Origin: an uncultured Thermotogae bacterium
GTDB lineage: Bacteria; Thermotogota; Thermotogae; Mesoaciditogales; Mesoaciditogaceae
DNA: 34,017 nt
Reading direction: 5' to 3'
Assembly: GCA_913056255.1 (NCBI GenBank)
Contig: CAJXLN010000017.1
Span: forward strand, 1-34,017
The notes beneath the pieces are model-generated. The model saw only the letters and a program-made list of their open reading frames with translations, was not told where the DNA came from and did no database searches. This document shows, one piece after another, positions 33,950 through 34,017 of the stretch (position 1 is the first letter of the stretch; each line of letters starts with the position of its first letter). Both the position numbers and the translations under genes were made by a program.

Positions 33950-34017
33950 ATAACTTTGAAATCTAAATCTTTTTTCGCTTTTCAAGCGATGAGGAATTTT
34001 TTTCGAAGCCTTATCAA
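33950..34017 (-). repeat. Long inverted repeat, right copy (cut by window end)
   Basis: Reverse-complement match of 28222-28287, including the AAGCGA/TCGCTT hairpin and the TTGATAAGGCTTCG end, which falls exactly on the last base of the window. It may continue beyond the window. The two copies bracket the activator-glyA-glgD-glgC block. Confidence 0.85.

Noticed and set aside
1-34017. CRISPR arrays, rRNA genes, further tRNAs
   Set aside because: No regularly spaced direct repeats, no rRNA-like stretches, and no second cloverleaf or GTTCGA-type T-arm in a proper context were seen by eye.

Overview
The window reads as a bacterial chromosome segment of low to moderate GC, densely packed, with many start codons overlapping the preceding stop and frequent TTG/GTG starts behind strong GGAGG-type ribosome binding sites. 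The protein families point to Thermotogota or a close relative. The PanB N-terminus closely matches the Thermotoga form. Methionine synthase lacks its activation domain, and that domain is a separate small gene beside it, as known for Thermotoga maritima. The lineage is inferred from remembered family features, not from a search. A sigma-54-type activator is somewhat unusual for that group and may indicate a deep or mesophilic branch.

Layout. 1-1100: small accessory island with a frameshifted nucleotidyltransferase and an orphan ribbon-helix-helix protein. 1100-6312: a membrane protein, a fused-permease anion-type ABC transporter with its ATPase, and S-adenosylhomocysteinase (+). 6313-7315: MBL-fold hydrolase and tRNA-Gly(CCC) on the minus strand. 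7316-7988: a gene-poor stretch with a promoter and a decayed IS200/IS605-type right end. 7989-11814: a + strand run of UPF0145, a coiled-coil protein, zapA, yvcK, whiA, nrdR and a Nudix-like gene. 11910-15335: DUF2520/Rossmann oxidoreductase, panB, mscS and birA (+). 15332-19937: a minus-strand operon for a zinc peptidase, rsmB, rlmN, rsgA and rpe. 20135-22243: an HhH-DUF2087 fusion and recN (+). 22370-26862: minus-strand methionine operon (promoter, structured leader with terminator, metF, activation protein, metH, small ORF). 26919-28001: a duplicated HD-domain protein (-). 28222-34017: a block flanked by inverted copies of a ~70 bp repeat, holding a PAS/sigma-54 activator, glyA, glgD and glgC (-).

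Functional links. ahcY, metF, metH plus its activation protein, and glyA together cover most of the methyl and one-carbon cycle. rsmB-rlmN-rsgA-rpe matches the order known from Bacillus, without the phosphatase/kinase pair between rlmN and rsgA. The most interesting non-coding signals are: (1) a duplicated ~85 nt element with a 26 nt invariant hairpin core just upstream of both birA and rpe; (2) a long metF leader with a mutually exclusive terminator/antiterminator that fits no riboswitch consensus I know; (3) a promoter-driven, hairpin-rich relic of a TnpB-type transposon end that could be a leftover guide-RNA scaffold; and (4) the inverted repeat pair around the glyA-glg block.
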